The notes: generated from the sequence alone by a model not told the origin. A stretch of DNA of 64,000 nt from Micromonospora eburnea (GCF_900090225.1 NZ_FMHY01000002.1:930001-994000); one strand, 5' to 3'. Positions 34,355-43,907 are shown, numbered from the stretch's first letter. Translations and numbers: made by a program.

Positions 34355-36763
34355 GTGAGCCGCGCCGTGACGGTGGTGGCCCGTCGCCCGCTCTCCGGCC
34401 GCGTCGGGCTCGTCGCGGCCGCGCTCGTCGTACTCGGGGAAGCGTCCTGGCTGGTCGCCGGCCTGCCGGGCGCGGCCCTGGCCAGCGACGTCGGCGCGGT
34501 GACGGTGTCGAGCTGGGCGGCGCTGGTGTGCGGCCGGGCGGCCCGACGGCATCCGCTGTCGCGACGACGGTTCTGGGCGCTGCTGACGGTGACCATGGCG
34601 CTCGCCGCAGTTGGCCGGATCGTGTGGACGGTCGAGCGGCTGGGCGGGCACGAGCTGCCGCACACGCCGCTGGTTGGTGTGCTGTTCGCGGCCGGGATCA
34701 TCACCGGCACGGCGGCGTTGCTCTGCTCGCTGGCCGCCCCGCGCAGCCTGGTCGGGCAGGCCCGGGCCCTGCTCGACGGAGTGATCGTCGGGTTGGCCCT
34801 GATCCCGATCGGCTGGGTGGTGGTGTTCCGCGACCTCGCCTCGGCCGACCTCGCCGATCCGCTGCGCACCTTCGGGCTGCTCTACCCGATGTTCGACCTG
34901 ATGCAGCTCACCATCCTGGTGGCGGTGGCCGGGCCGGCGCGTCCGATGTGGCGGGCGCTCGCCCTGATCGGGGTCAGCCTCGGCATCCGGGCCACCGCCG
35001 ACGCGGTCTACGTCTCGCTCGTCGCGCACCACAGCTATGCCCCCGGGCACCCGATCGACGTCTGGTGGCCGCTGAGCTACCTGCTGGTCGGTGCCGCCAC
35101 CGGGTACTCGGCGCCGTCCGGCTGGAACGACGGTGAGGAGAGCAGCGAGTCACCACTGCCGCCGTGGTGGCGGGTCGCGCTGCCGTACCTGCCGGTGGGC
35201 GGGGCGATCGTCGCCGTGGTGCTCGCCCGGCAGCCCACCGGGCAGACCCCACAGCTGATCTTCGTCGGCATGATGGCGCTGCTCGGGGTGCTGGCGCTGC
35301 GGCAGGGCCTGGCCGCCAACGAGAACCTGCGGCTGGTCGCCCGGCTGCGCCGGCTGGCATACTCCGACCAGCTCACCGGCCTGGCCAACCGGCTCACGTT
35401 CAACCGGCGGCTGCGGCGGGCGCTGCTCGACGGCGGGCCGGTCGCCGTGCTGCTGCTCGACCTGGACGGCTTCAAGCAGGTCAACGACCGCTTCGGGCAC
35501 GCCGCCGGGGACCGGCTGCTGGCCAGCATCGCGGATCGGATGCGGGACGCCGTCGGCGGCGACGGGATCATCGCCCGGCTCGGCGGTGACGAGTTCGCGG
35601 TGCTGGTCAGCGGTGACCGTCCGGTGGCGCCGGAGCGGCTCGCCGATCGGCTGCTCGCCGCCCTCGAACCGTTGCCCGGCGAGGAGGATCTCGGTGTGCA
35701 CCCGTCGGCGAGCATCGGCATCGCCGAGTACGGCCCGCAGCACACCTCCTACACCGACCTGCTCCGCGACGCCGACATCGCCATGTACGCGGCGAAGGCG
35801 GCCGGCAAGTCGGCGTACCGGACCTGCACGCCGGGGCTGCGCGAGTCGGCGGTGAGCCGGGCCGAGCTGATCGCCGAGCTGCGCCGCGCGGTCGACGAGG
35901 ACCAACTGCTGATGGAGTTCCAGCCGATCGTGGACCTGGCCACCGGCACGGTACGCAGCGCCGAGGCGCTGGTGCGCTGGCGGCATCCCCGGCTCGGGGT
36001 GCTTCCCCCGGCGAGGTTCCTGCCGCTGGCCGAGGAGACCGGGCTGATCCTGGCCATCGACCGGTGGGTGATCCACCAGGCGTGCCGGGCCGCGGCGACC
36101 TGGCGGGCGTACGCGCCCGAGGTGACCGTCGCGGTCAACATCGCCGCCGCCCACGTGCGCCGCCCCGACCTGATCGCCACGGTCACCGGGGCGACCGCGG
36201 CGGCCGGTCTGGCGCCCCGCGCGCTCACCCTCGAACTGACCGAGTCGGCGTTGATCGAGGGCAGCGAGGCGGTGCTGGAGCGGTTGCACCAGCTACGCGA
36301 ACTGGGCGTACGAATCGCCATCGACGACTTCGGCACCGGCTACTCGTCGTTGAGCTACCTGCACCGCATCCCGGCCACCGAGTTGAAGATCGACCGGTCC
36401 TTCGTGTCCCGGTTGGACGCCGGCGACCCGCGGGCGTACGCCACGGTGGAGATGGTCAACCGGCTGGCCCGCGCGTTCGACCTGGCGGTGGTGGCCGAGG
36501 GGGTGGAGACCGGCACCCAGCACGCGGCGGTCGCCGCGATCGGCTGCGTGCACGGCCAGGGTTGGCGGTACGGCCGCCCGGCCGGCCTGTCCGAACTGCT
36601 CACCACGCTGACCCCGATCGACGCGCCCGCTGACCGGCCCGGCGGGCATGGGTCGAAGGTCCTGGACAGGACAGGGGGTTCGACCCTGCCCTACGGTGGT
36701 GCGAACAGCGACGATGAAACTGTCACCGAGAAGAGATCACCTTCCACCCAGGAGCAGTCATGA
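34355..36763 (+). CDS. Membrane GGDEF-EAL cyclic di-GMP protein
   Basis: The 802-residue protein starts at GTG 34355. About nine to ten N-terminal membrane helices (to about residue 330) are followed by a GGDEF domain with an intact LGGDEFAV (about 410) and an EAL domain with SAEALVRW (about 537), IAIDDFGTGYSSL and LKIDRSFV. Both catalytic signatures look complete, so it may make and break cyclic di-GMP. The RxxD inhibitory site is not seen before GGDEF. The last about 40 residues lie over the control region of the next gene, with which it overlaps by 4 bp. Confidence 0.9.
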   Translation: MSRAVTVVARRPLSGRVGLVAAALVVLGEASWLVAGLPGAALASDVGAVTVSSWAALVCGRAARRHPLSRRRFWALLTVTMALAAVGRIVWTVERLGGHELPHTPLVGVLFAAGIITGTAALLCSLAAPRSLVGQARALLDGVIVGLALIPIGWVVVFRDLASADLADPLRTFGLLYPMFDLMQLTILVAVAGPARPMWRALALIGVSLGIRATADAVYVSLVAHHSYAPGHPIDVWWPLSYLLVGAATGYSAPSGWNDGEESSESPLPPWWRVALPYLPVGGAIVAVVLARQPTGQTPQLIFVGMMALLGVLALRQGLAANENLRLVARLRRLAYSDQLTGLANRLTFNRRLRRALLDGGPVAVLLLDLDGFKQVNDRFGHAAGDRLLASIADRMRDAVGGDGIIARLGGDEFAVLVSGDRPVAPERLADRLLAALEPLPGEEDLGVHPSASIGIAEYGPQHTSYTDLLRDADIAMYAAKAAGKSAYRTCTPGLRESAVSRAELIAELRRAVDEDQLLMEFQPIVDLATGTVRSAEALVRWRHPRLGVLPPARFLPLAEETGLILAIDRWVIHQACRAAATWRAYAPEVTVAVNIAAAHVRRPDLIATVTGATAAAGLAPRALTLELTESALIEGSEAVLERLHQLRELGVRIAIDDFGTGYSSLSYLHRIPATELKIDRSFVSRLDAGDPRAYATVEMVNRLARAFDLAVVAEGVETGTQHAAVAAIGCVHGQGWRYGRPAGLSELLTTLTPIDAPADRPGGHGSKVLDRTGGSTLPYGGANSDDETVTEKRSPSTQEQS

Positions 36764-37398
36764 AGCGTCGGACCTTGGATCTGCTGTTCAGCATCGGCGG
36801 GTTGGGCCTCGCGGTCCTGCTGCTTGTCGTGGGCATCGTACTGACCACGAACGCCAACTTCGCCAACGACTACGTGCACGACCAGCTCGCTGAGCAGCAC
36901 ATCACCTTCAAGCCGGCCGACAAGTTGACCGACGAGGAGAAGAAGTCGGACTGCCTGCGCGAGTACGCCGGCAAGGCGATGACCACCGGCAAGCAGGCCG
37001 AGTGCTACGCCAACGACTTCATCGGGCTGCACCTGAAGGGGATGTCCGGCGGCAAGACGTACGCGGAGCTGGGTGAGCCGGAGACGGCGCTGAAGGCGCA
37101 GATCGCCGAGGCCGAGAAGAACAACGCCGCGAACGTGGAGGACCTGAAGCAGCAGCTCGCCCAGGCCAGCGCTCTGCGGGAGACCGTGTTCAAGGGTGAG
37201 TCGCTGCGCGGCATGCTGCTGACCTCGTACGGCTTCAGCGAGTTCGGCCGCAAGGCCGAGCAGGGCGCGATGGCCATGTACGCCGGTTCGGCGCTGCTCC
37301 TGCTGCTCTCGATCGCCGGTCTGATTCACGCCTTCCGCACCCCGGCCAGCGAGGTGTTCGCCGCGCCGGAGAAGACCCGGGCGCCGATCAACGCCTGA
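36760..37398 (+). CDS. Actinobacterial two-helix membrane protein
   Basis: The 212-residue protein has an N-terminal helix (LLFSIGGLGLAVLLLVVGIVL), an extracytoplasmic domain of about 135 residues with two cysteines (SDCLREYAG, AECYANDF) and a coiled segment (LKAQIAEAEKNNAANVEDLK), and a C-terminal helix (MYAGSALLLLLSIAGLIHAF). Relatives are often mislabelled aromatic ring-opening dioxygenase LigA; nothing here supports that activity. The start lies in the stop of the GGDEF-EAL gene, behind CAGGAGC. A strong terminator follows. Confidence 0.8.
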   Translation: MKRRTLDLLFSIGGLGLAVLLLVVGIVLTTNANFANDYVHDQLAEQHITFKPADKLTDEEKKSDCLREYAGKAMTTGKQAECYANDFIGLHLKGMSGGKTYAELGEPETALKAQIAEAEKNNAANVEDLKQQLAQASALRETVFKGESLRGMLLTSYGFSEFGRKAEQGAMAMYAGSALLLLLSIAGLIHAFRTPASEVFAAPEKTRAPINA

Positions 37399-37416
37399 CC
37401 TGACCGTCCCGGGCCC

Positions 37417-37465
37417 GATCGCCCCCGGTCTCCGCCGCCCCCCGAGGCGGAGACCGGGGGCGATC
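37417..37465. terminator. Strong hairpin terminator
   Basis: A perfect 20-bp inverted repeat (37417-37436 with 37446-37465) with a 9-nt loop is the longest stem in the window outside the repeat element. It ends the GGDEF-EAL/membrane protein operon. Confidence 0.85.
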
Positions 37466-37561
37466 ACGTTTCCGGGCACGCCGTTCGGGGGCGGATCGCA
37501 GAATCGGGCTTGACCCTCACGTCGCGGGAGGCGGGAGCCTTGGTCGCGGAAGGGAGGGAAC

Positions 37562-38320
37562 ATGGCGTACACGGTGGGTCAGGTGGCGCGGGCGGCCCGG
37601 GTGACGGTCCGGACGCTGCACCACTACGACGAGATCGGGCTGCTGTCGCCCAGCGGGCGTACCCCGGCCGGCTACCGCCGCTACTCGGACGCGGACCTGG
37701 AGCGGTTGCAGCTCATCCGGGCCTACCGTGAGCTGGGGTTCCCGCTGGAGGAGATCGCCGCGATCCTGGACGACCCGCAGGCGGACCCGGTGGCGCACCT
37801 GCGCCGGCAGCACGAGCTGCTCACCGGCCGGATCGGCAAGCTGCGCGAGATGGTGGCGGCGATCGAGCTCGCGATGGAGGCGAGACGGATGAACATCGGG
37901 CTCACGCCGGAGGAACGCTTCGAGGTGTTCGGGGACTTCGACCCGGACGCGCACGCCGAGGAGGCGGAACGGCGGTGGGGCGGCACGGAGGCGTACCGGC
38001 AGTCCGCTGAGCGGGTCGGCCGCTACGGCAAGGACGACTGGCTGCGGAACCGGGCGGAGAACGAGGACTGGGGCCGGCGGCTCGCCGAGCTGATGGCCTC
38101 GGGTGCCCCGGCGGACAGTCCGGAGGCGATGGCGCTGGCCGAGGAGCACCGGCAGTTGATCAGCCAGTGGTTCTACGACTGCTCGTACGAGATCCACACC
38201 GGGCTGGCGGACATGTACGTCGCCGACCCGCGCTTCACCGCGTACTACGAGCGGATCCGGCCGGGGATGGCCGCGTACCTGAACGAGGCGATCCACGCCA
38301 ACGCGATCACCCGGGCCTGA
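37562..38320 (+). CDS. MerR family regulator, TipAL type
   Basis: The 252-residue regulator has an N-terminal MerR winged helix (TVGQVARAARVTVRTLHHYDEIGLLSP, key residues VTVRTLHHYDEIGLL) and a dimerising coiled coil (residues 80-115). A C-terminal TipAS-like antibiotic-binding domain has AEEAERRWGGTEAYRQSAER and ISQWFYDCSYEIHTGLADMYV. Like Streptomyces TipAL it may trap thiopeptide-like drugs through a Cys (YDCSYE) and activate efflux or its own gene. The neighbouring genes do not reveal its target. Confidence 0.9.
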   Translation: MAYTVGQVARAARVTVRTLHHYDEIGLLSPSGRTPAGYRRYSDADLERLQLIRAYRELGFPLEEIAAILDDPQADPVAHLRRQHELLTGRIGKLREMVAAIELAMEARRMNIGLTPEERFEVFGDFDPDAHAEEAERRWGGTEAYRQSAERVGRYGKDDWLRNRAENEDWGRRLAELMASGAPADSPEAMALAEEHRQLISQWFYDCSYEIHTGLADMYVADPRFTAYYERIRPGMAAYLNEAIHANAITRA

Positions 38321-38422
38321 CCGGGCCGGGGATGCCCGGATGGGCCGATGGATCACCCACGGGAGGCCAACGATCTGATCCTTGGGTGGCCGAAGCCGCC
38401 GGAAGAATCATTGCAGAGCCGC

Positions 38423-38554
38423 CTACGAACTTGATGACGCAGACGATTCACCACGGGCCGGTTCGAGGCACGCGCCGCCCGGTTCGAGGCACGCGCCGCC
38501 CGGTTCGAGGCACGCGCCGCCCGGCGTGAGTCGTTCACGTCATCAAGTTCGTAG
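38423..38554. repeat. Hairpin element: long inverted repeat around three 21-bp direct repeats
   Basis: The outer arms are CTACGAACTTGATGACG (38423-38439) and its exact reverse complement (38538-38554). The match continues with a few differences to about 29 bp (38423-38451 with 38526-38554). Between the arms lie three perfect tandem copies of a 21-bp unit starting GGTTCGAGGCACG (38460-38480, 38481-38501, 38502-38522). The element is in the gap between the convergent TipA-type and gluconokinase genes. It does not code for a protein. A related fragment is at 21265. Confidence 0.85.
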
Positions 38555-38607
38555 CGTCTCAGCAGAACATCCGACCCCGCTGTGCTGGCCCATCTGCCGG
38601 GCGATGC

Positions 38608-40149
38608 TCACCTGGCAGCGGTGGTGGGTGGTGGTTCCGGTGGCAGGCTCGGCGCCAGCCGCCGCAGCGACGCGTACGTCGGCACGAGCGCCTCGTACAG
38701 CTCGGAGAAGAGCGGCAGCAGGGCGGCGTAGGTGGCGGCGGAGGCGGGGTCGGGGCGTACCGTCTCGTCGATCTTCACCAGGTCGGCGGCGACGTCGATC
38801 GACTCGATCAGACCGAGGGCCTGCATGCCGAGCAGGGCGGCGCCGAAGCTGGATCCCTGGTGGCCAGCGGGGAACCGGACCGGCATGCCGAGCACGTCGG
38901 CGAGGATCTGCCGCCACACCCGGCCGCGGGCGAAGCCGCCGCTGGCGCGGATCTCGCGTACCTCGTTGCCGGCGGCCCGCACCGAGGCGAGGACCAGGGC
39001 GAGCTGCTGGCAGACGCCCTCCAGCGCGGCCCGGACCAGGTGCTCGCGCCGGTGGCCACGGCTGAGCCCGACGTACGCGCCGCGGGGCACCGCGCTCCAG
39101 TGCGGTGCCCGCTCGCTGAGCAGGTACGGCAGCATGATCAGCCCACCGGAGCCGACGGGCGCGTGGGCGGCCAGGTCGAGCAGCTGCTCCTCGGCGTGTT
39201 CGCCGAGTTCGGGGGCGAGCGCCTCGCCGGCCCACTCCAGGACGATGCCGCCGTTGTTGATCGCCCCGCCGACGACCCAGCGGTTCTCGGTGAGGGCGTA
39301 GCAGAAGACGCCGCCGAGCGGGTCGACGCCGGGGCGTTCCACCACCACCCGCATCGCGCCGCTGGTGCCGATGGAGCAGGCCACCTCGCCGGGGTGCACC
39401 GCGCCGAGGCCGAGGTTGGCCAGCGGTCCGTCGCCGGCGCCGACCACGATCGGGGTGTCGGCGGGCAGGCCGGTGGCTCGGGCCGCGTCGGCGGTCAGCC
39501 CGGGCAGGACGTGGGTGGTGGGCACGAGCCGCGGCAGGTGTTCCGCGGTGATCCCGGCGATGCCGAGCGCCTCGGCGTCCCAGGCCAGCCGGTGGATGTT
39601 CATGAGCCCGGTGGCGGAGGCGACCGAGTGGTCGGTGACCAGGGCGCCGGTGAGCCGCAACAGCACGTAGTCCCTGATGCCCGCCCAGTGGGTGACCCGT
39701 TCGTGCAGCCTCGGCTGCTGCTCGGCGAACCAGACGAGCTTCGGCAGGGGCGCCATGGGGTGTACGGGTGTGCCGGTGCGCCGGTGCAGGGCCAGCCCCG
39801 ACGGTAGGGCGCGCAGCCGCTCGGCCTGTGCGCTGGCCCGGGAGTCGGCCCAGATGACCGAGGGGGTGAGCGGGCTGCCGTCGGCGTCGAGCCCGATCAG
39901 GCTGTGCAGGGCGCTGCTGAACGACAGCCCGGCGACCGGCACGGCCAGTTCGTCGACCACCGCGCGGACCGCGGCCACCACCGCGTCGAAGATCAGCCGA
40001 GGGTCCTGTTCGACGTATCCGGGGTGTGGTTCGTCGATGGGGTAGCCGATCGAGTGGGTGGCGAGCTGCCGTCCGTCGGTGTCGAACGCGATGGCCTTGC
40101 TGCTGGTGGTGCCGATGTCCACGCCCACCACGACGGCCGGTTCGCCCAC
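38608..40149 (-). CDS. gntK: Gluconokinase, FGGY family
   Basis: The 513-residue sugar kinase starts at GTG 40149, behind the strong binding site GAGGAGGTG. It begins VVVGVDIGTTSSKAIAFD, the FGGY phosphate-binding start, and has EPHPGYVEQDP, VVGAGDGPLANLGLGAVHPG and the C-terminal ATP-binding segment EIRASGGFARGRVWRQILAD. The overall pattern is closest to gluconate kinases, which phosphorylate gluconate to 6-phosphogluconate; another sugar acid or polyol cannot be excluded. No permease or GntR regulator lies beside it. Confidence 0.83.
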   Translation of the reverse strand: MGEPAVVVGVDIGTTSSKAIAFDTDGRQLATHSIGYPIDEPHPGYVEQDPRLIFDAVVAAVRAVVDELAVPVAGLSFSSALHSLIGLDADGSPLTPSVIWADSRASAQAERLRALPSGLALHRRTGTPVHPMAPLPKLVWFAEQQPRLHERVTHWAGIRDYVLLRLTGALVTDHSVASATGLMNIHRLAWDAEALGIAGITAEHLPRLVPTTHVLPGLTADAARATGLPADTPIVVGAGDGPLANLGLGAVHPGEVACSIGTSGAMRVVVERPGVDPLGGVFCYALTENRWVVGGAINNGGIVLEWAGEALAPELGEHAEEQLLDLAAHAPVGSGGLIMLPYLLSERAPHWSAVPRGAYVGLSRGHRREHLVRAALEGVCQQLALVLASVRAAGNEVREIRASGGFARGRVWRQILADVLGMPVRFPAGHQGSSFGAALLGMQALGLIESIDVAADLVKIDETVRPDPASAATYAALLPLFSELYEALVPTYASLRRLAPSLPPEPPPTTAAR

Positions 40150-40336
40150 CGGTGCACCTCCTCGGAGCCGTCGGACCACGCTACGTGCCCGACGACGACG
40201 CCGTTGGGAGGTTCGACCTAACGCGTCGGTCAATCACCCGATCGGTCAGATTAGCTACTTTCGCGTGTCTTGCCGGCCCCCTCCCGCAGTTGACAGAAAT
40301 GACACCCAGTGGACTCTGCGAGGCAGAGGAGTCGGT

Positions 40337-41500
40337 ATGGCGATGACTGATTCGACGGGTTCCACATGGCGGTACCGGTGGGCGCACCGGCAGAACGACC
40401 GGCGACAGCGGGCCTTCCGCACCGCCGACGAGGCGTGGCGGCGACGCGACGACGAACTGCGTCGGCTGCGTACCCTCGCCGGGTCCTTCCACGGCTCGGC
40501 CGAGGCCGCCGCGGGACTGCCGATGGAACTCGGCCCCGGCGAGGTGGTCTTCTGGACGCTACCGGCCGCGCAACTGGTCGAGGTGCGGCACACCGCCGTG
40601 CTGCCGGCCCCCGAGCTGACCGTCGAGGTCGACCCGCCGGTGCTGCGCCCGCGCCGCCCCGAGGGGGTACGGACCGTCGACGCCGGGCTGGCCGTGCTCA
40701 CCAACCGGCGGCTCGTGCTGCTCGGCGGGCGGGGCCGGCGCGACTGGACGTACGGGCGGATGACCGGGCTGTCCCACGACCCGGGGGCGCCGGTGACGCT
40801 GATCCAGGTCCTGGACCGGCGGCGTACCTCCGGTCTGCTGCTGCCGACCGGCGCGGTCGCCGACTTCCGGTTCAAGCTGACCCTGGCCTTCGCCGACGCG
40901 ATCGAACAGCGGGCGGCGGTCGTCGCCCAACTCGACGAGCTGATCGAGGAACACACCGCGGACCGGCCGGTCCGGCCGGCCGTCCTCACCCCGGCCCAGG
41001 CCCGGATCTCCGCGCGGGTACCGGGCGGGCGGCGCACCGTCGCGGTCGGTGCGGCCGTCGCGCTGATCGTGCCGGCGCTCCTCTTCGAGTCCGACCCCCC
41101 GGTACGGCCCGGCGTCGAGCGGGCCGCCGCCGCCACCCCGGCGGCCGCCACCACGCCCCCACCCTCGCCGCTCGCCCCCGCGGTGGGGGCCGCCGCGTCC
41201 ACGTCGCCGAAACCGCGCCGCACCCGCACCACCCCCACGGTCGAGCCGTCGCGGACCGCGCGGCCGGTCGCCGACCGGCGCTGCGGCGCCCCGCCCAACC
41301 CCTTCGGGTACGACTACTGCGGTGGCCAGCGGATCCGCCGGCCGGCCCGGGGAGTCTGCGACTGGTTCGACTGCGTCCACGGGTTCTGGTCCGGCAAGGG
41401 CTGGCTGGTGCAGTGCCGGGATGGGACGGTCAGCCTCACCGGCGGGCAGCGCGACGCGTGCACGGGCCACCGGGGCTTCCGCCGTACCGTGTGGACCTGA
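40337..41500 (+). CDS. Single-pass membrane protein with cysteine-rich C-terminal domain
   Basis: The 387-residue protein starts at ATG 40337. Its first about 230 residues form a cytoplasmic part with a PH-like segment (VLTNRRLVLLGGRGRRDWTYGRM). One membrane helix follows (RTVAVGAAVALIVPALLF), then a Pro/Thr/Ala-rich linker of about 70 residues. The end is a compact domain with six cysteines (RRCGAPPNPFGYDYCGGQ, GVCDWFDCVHGFW, VQCRDGTVSLTGGQRDACTGH). The last part resembles DUF3761-type modules. It is likely exposed outside the membrane. The function is unknown. Confidence 0.78.
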   Translation: MAMTDSTGSTWRYRWAHRQNDRRQRAFRTADEAWRRRDDELRRLRTLAGSFHGSAEAAAGLPMELGPGEVVFWTLPAAQLVEVRHTAVLPAPELTVEVDPPVLRPRRPEGVRTVDAGLAVLTNRRLVLLGGRGRRDWTYGRMTGLSHDPGAPVTLIQVLDRRRTSGLLLPTGAVADFRFKLTLAFADAIEQRAAVVAQLDELIEEHTADRPVRPAVLTPAQARISARVPGGRRTVAVGAAVALIVPALLFESDPPVRPGVERAAAATPAAATTPPPSPLAPAVGAAASTSPKPRRTRTTPTVEPSRTARPVADRRCGAPPNPFGYDYCGGQRIRRPARGVCDWFDCVHGFWSGKGWLVQCRDGTVSLTGGQRDACTGHRGFRRTVWT

Positions 41501-41503
41501 CCG

Positions 41504-41935
41504 TCAGGCGGTGAAGTCCGGGACGGTCAGCGAGCCGTCCTCGGCCAGTGGGAAACCCGGGTTCCAGGCGATCTCCCACAGGTGACCGTCCGGGTCGGTG
41601 AAGCAGCCCGCGTATCCGCCGTAGAAGGTCTCCCGGGCCGGGCGGGTGATCGTTGCCCCGGCCTCGGCCGCCACCCGCAGCAGCTCGTCGACCTCCTCGC
41701 GGGTCCGCACGTTCTGCGCCAGGCTGAGCCCGCCGAAGCCGTCGGTGCCCCGGTCGGTCAGGCCGGCGTCATCGGCGAGCTTGTCCCGCCCCCACAGCAC
41801 CATCGCCAAGCCGCCGGCCTGAAAGAAGACGGTTTCCTCGACCTCCTGGCCGCGCCAGCCCAGGCGCTCGTAGAAGGCGCGGGACCGGGCCAGATCGGCC
41901 ACGCCGAGGGTGATCAGGCTGACGCGCTGCTCCAT
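41504..41935 (-). CDS. VOC (glyoxalase/bleomycin resistance) family protein
   Basis: The 143-residue protein starts at ATG 41935 (MEQRVSLITLGVADLARSRAFYERLG). It has the paired beta-alpha-beta-beta-beta modules of the VOC fold and the usual end GCFTDPDGHLWEIAWNPGF. The metal-binding positions are not all obvious, so enzyme or binding protein cannot be decided. It converges on the Cys-rich membrane protein gene with only 3 bp between the two stop codons. Confidence 0.9.
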   Translation of the reverse strand: MEQRVSLITLGVADLARSRAFYERLGWRGQEVEETVFFQAGGLAMVLWGRDKLADDAGLTDRGTDGFGGLSLAQNVRTREEVDELLRVAAEAGATITRPARETFYGGYAGCFTDPDGHLWEIAWNPGFPLAEDGSLTVPDFTA

Positions 41936-41952
41936 GCTCGGACCGTACCCGG

Positions 41953-42513
41953 TCAGCGTCGGCCGAGGGGGAGCAGGCCGGCGAGGACCAGGGCGGCGCC
42001 GACCGGCAGCAGGTCCAGGTTCACCGCGAACGACCCGAAGCCGACCAGCACCAGCACCGGCGCCCACGCTGGCAGCAGTCGCGCGACAGCCGCGCGGACC
42101 AGCAGCGTGAGCAGGCCCAGCTCGAACAGCGCCGGCCCGCCCAGCAGTACCAGGTCCGGCGTGGCCACCGCGTCGGCGAAGCGCGGGAACAGGTCACCGA
42201 GGATCACCCACACGAAGCCGGCCGCGCCGACCAGGCCGGCCAACGCCGCCACGTCGTCGACCGCCCCCAGCCGGGGCGAGGTGGCCCGTAGCAGACCGTG
42301 CAGGCCCACGATCAGCGCCCCGAACGCGACGATGCCGAACAGGAACAGGGTGTGTCCGACCATCCAGGGCCACGCCGTCTTGTCGCGGGGCCCGTTCAGG
42401 CCGCCGATCAGGCGCAGCACCCCGTAGCCGAGCAGCAGCAGGGACGCCGTCACGGCCACCGGCCGCATCCAGGCGTACGGGGAACGGGTCGTCAGGTGAT
42501 CGGTCGTCGTCAT
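41953..42513 (-). CDS. Membrane protein of unknown function
   Basis: The 186-residue protein has six hydrophobic helices and little loop sequence, starting MTTTDHLTTRSPYAWMRPV and ending LLPLGRR. It has no family signature that I recognise. It lies 17 bp upstream of the VOC gene on the same strand and is probably co-transcribed with it. Confidence 0.78.
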   Translation of the reverse strand: MTTTDHLTTRSPYAWMRPVAVTASLLLLGYGVLRLIGGLNGPRDKTAWPWMVGHTLFLFGIVAFGALIVGLHGLLRATSPRLGAVDDVAALAGLVGAAGFVWVILGDLFPRFADAVATPDLVLLGGPALFELGLLTLLVRAAVARLLPAWAPVLVLVGFGSFAVNLDLLPVGAALVLAGLLPLGRR

Positions 42514-42699
42514 TGCCTTAGCGTGTCAGCGGGGCCGGGCCGGGGCATCGGGGGCGAACCCGTAGTGGCCCCGGAGGTGTGCGCCTGACCCGGCTCGGGG
42601 ATGCCCCTTCGCGTGCCGGTCGCCCCGGACCCGCCCCGGCCGGCTGCGGCCGTCGATAACCGCTCGCGGTACGGCGGCGGCGAGGTTAGCGTCGCGGCC

Positions 42700-43890
42700 G
42701 TGTCCCGCACCGTGACCCTCGTCCTCGTCGACGGCGCCGGCGTGCCGCTCGGTGCCCTGCCCCCGTACGAGGTGCCCGAGCCCTGGTGGCAGGAGGTCGG
42801 CGCGATCGTCGACGAGGCCCGCCGCCGGTACGGCGTCGACGTGGCCGTGCTGCGGCTGCTCGCCGCCGACCGTCCCGAGCCGCCCGGCGGCCACCTCACC
42901 TACCTCGGCCAGGTCACCACGCCCCCGGCCGTACCCCTGGAACCGGTGGCGGTGGACCTGTCGCCGCACCCGTCGCGCGCCCCCTGGGCGCAGCCCGGCG
43001 GACCGGCCCACAGCCTCGCCTGGGCCACCGGCGAACTGCACCGCCTCGGCCGGCCGGTGACCGGTGTCGCCCAGCGCCGCACCTGGAACCTGTCGGCGAT
43101 CTGGCGGCTCGACGGCCCGCACGGCAGCGCCTGGCTCAAGCAGGTACCCGCGTTCTTCCGGCACGAGGCCGGCGTGCTGCGCTGGCTCGCCGCCGCCGCG
43201 CCCGGCACCGGACCGGCCCTGCTCGCCGCCGACGACACCGGCCGGATCCTGCTCGACCACGTACCCGGCGAGGACCGCTACGCCGCCGACCACACCGAAC
43301 GCGCCGCCATCGCCGCCGACCACCACGCCGTGCAACTGCGGGCCGTCGGCGACGTCACCGCGCTGGTCACGGTCGGCGTACCCGACCTGCGCGGGCCGGG
43401 CCTCGCCGGGTGGATCCGCGACCGGCTCGCCCCGCACGACACCGCGGTGGTGGCCGACCTGCTCGCCGGCCTCGACGAGCGGCTCGACCGGGTACGCGAC
43501 TGCGGCCTGCCCGACACCCTCGTCCACGGCGACCTGCATCCCGGCAACGTACGCGGCGACGGCCAGCGGCGGGCGGTCATCGACTGGGGTGACTCGTTCG
43601 TCGGGCACCCCGCCTTCGACATCCTCCGGCTCACCGAAACCCTCGACCGGGCCGCCGCCGCGCCGCTGCTCGACGCGTGGGCCGCCCGGTGGCGGGCCGA
43701 CGTGCCCGGCAGCGACCCGGAACGCGCCGTCGACCTGCTCCGCCCGGTCGCGCCGTTGCGGCTGGCCGCCGGGTACGCGATGTTCCTCGCCGGCATCGAG
43801 CCGAGCGAACACCCGTACCATGCGGGCGACGTGCCGGCCTGCCTCGACCAGGCCGCCGCCGAAGCGCAGCGGATGCCCCTGCCCGGCTGA
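42700..43890 (+). CDS. Aminoglycoside phosphotransferase (APH)-fold kinase with N-terminal extension
   Basis: The 396-residue protein starts at GTG 42700 (an in-frame start at 42601 is possible). The first about 100 residues form a separate NUDIX-like small domain (VTLVLVDGAGVPLGALPPYEVP). The rest is an APH fold: the catalytic loop LVHGDLHPGNVRG (key His-x-Asp and Asn) and the metal-binding IDWGDSFVGHPAFDILRL. The substrate could be an antibiotic, a sugar or another small alcohol. It is followed by a perfect 17-bp hairpin. Confidence 0.85.
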   Translation: MSRTVTLVLVDGAGVPLGALPPYEVPEPWWQEVGAIVDEARRRYGVDVAVLRLLAADRPEPPGGHLTYLGQVTTPPAVPLEPVAVDLSPHPSRAPWAQPGGPAHSLAWATGELHRLGRPVTGVAQRRTWNLSAIWRLDGPHGSAWLKQVPAFFRHEAGVLRWLAAAAPGTGPALLAADDTGRILLDHVPGEDRYAADHTERAAIAADHHAVQLRAVGDVTALVTVGVPDLRGPGLAGWIRDRLAPHDTAVVADLLAGLDERLDRVRDCGLPDTLVHGDLHPGNVRGDGQRRAVIDWGDSFVGHPAFDILRLTETLDRAAAAPLLDAWAARWRADVPGSDPERAVDLLRPVAPLRLAAGYAMFLAGIEPSEHPYHAGDVPACLDQAAAEAQRMPLPG

Positions 43891-43907
43891 GTCCGGCCCG
43901 ACGCCTT

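Noticed and set aside
38460..38522. Three 21-bp repeats as a possible CRISPR array
   Set aside because: The repeats are directly adjacent with no spacers, and no cas genes are present. They belong to the hairpin element.
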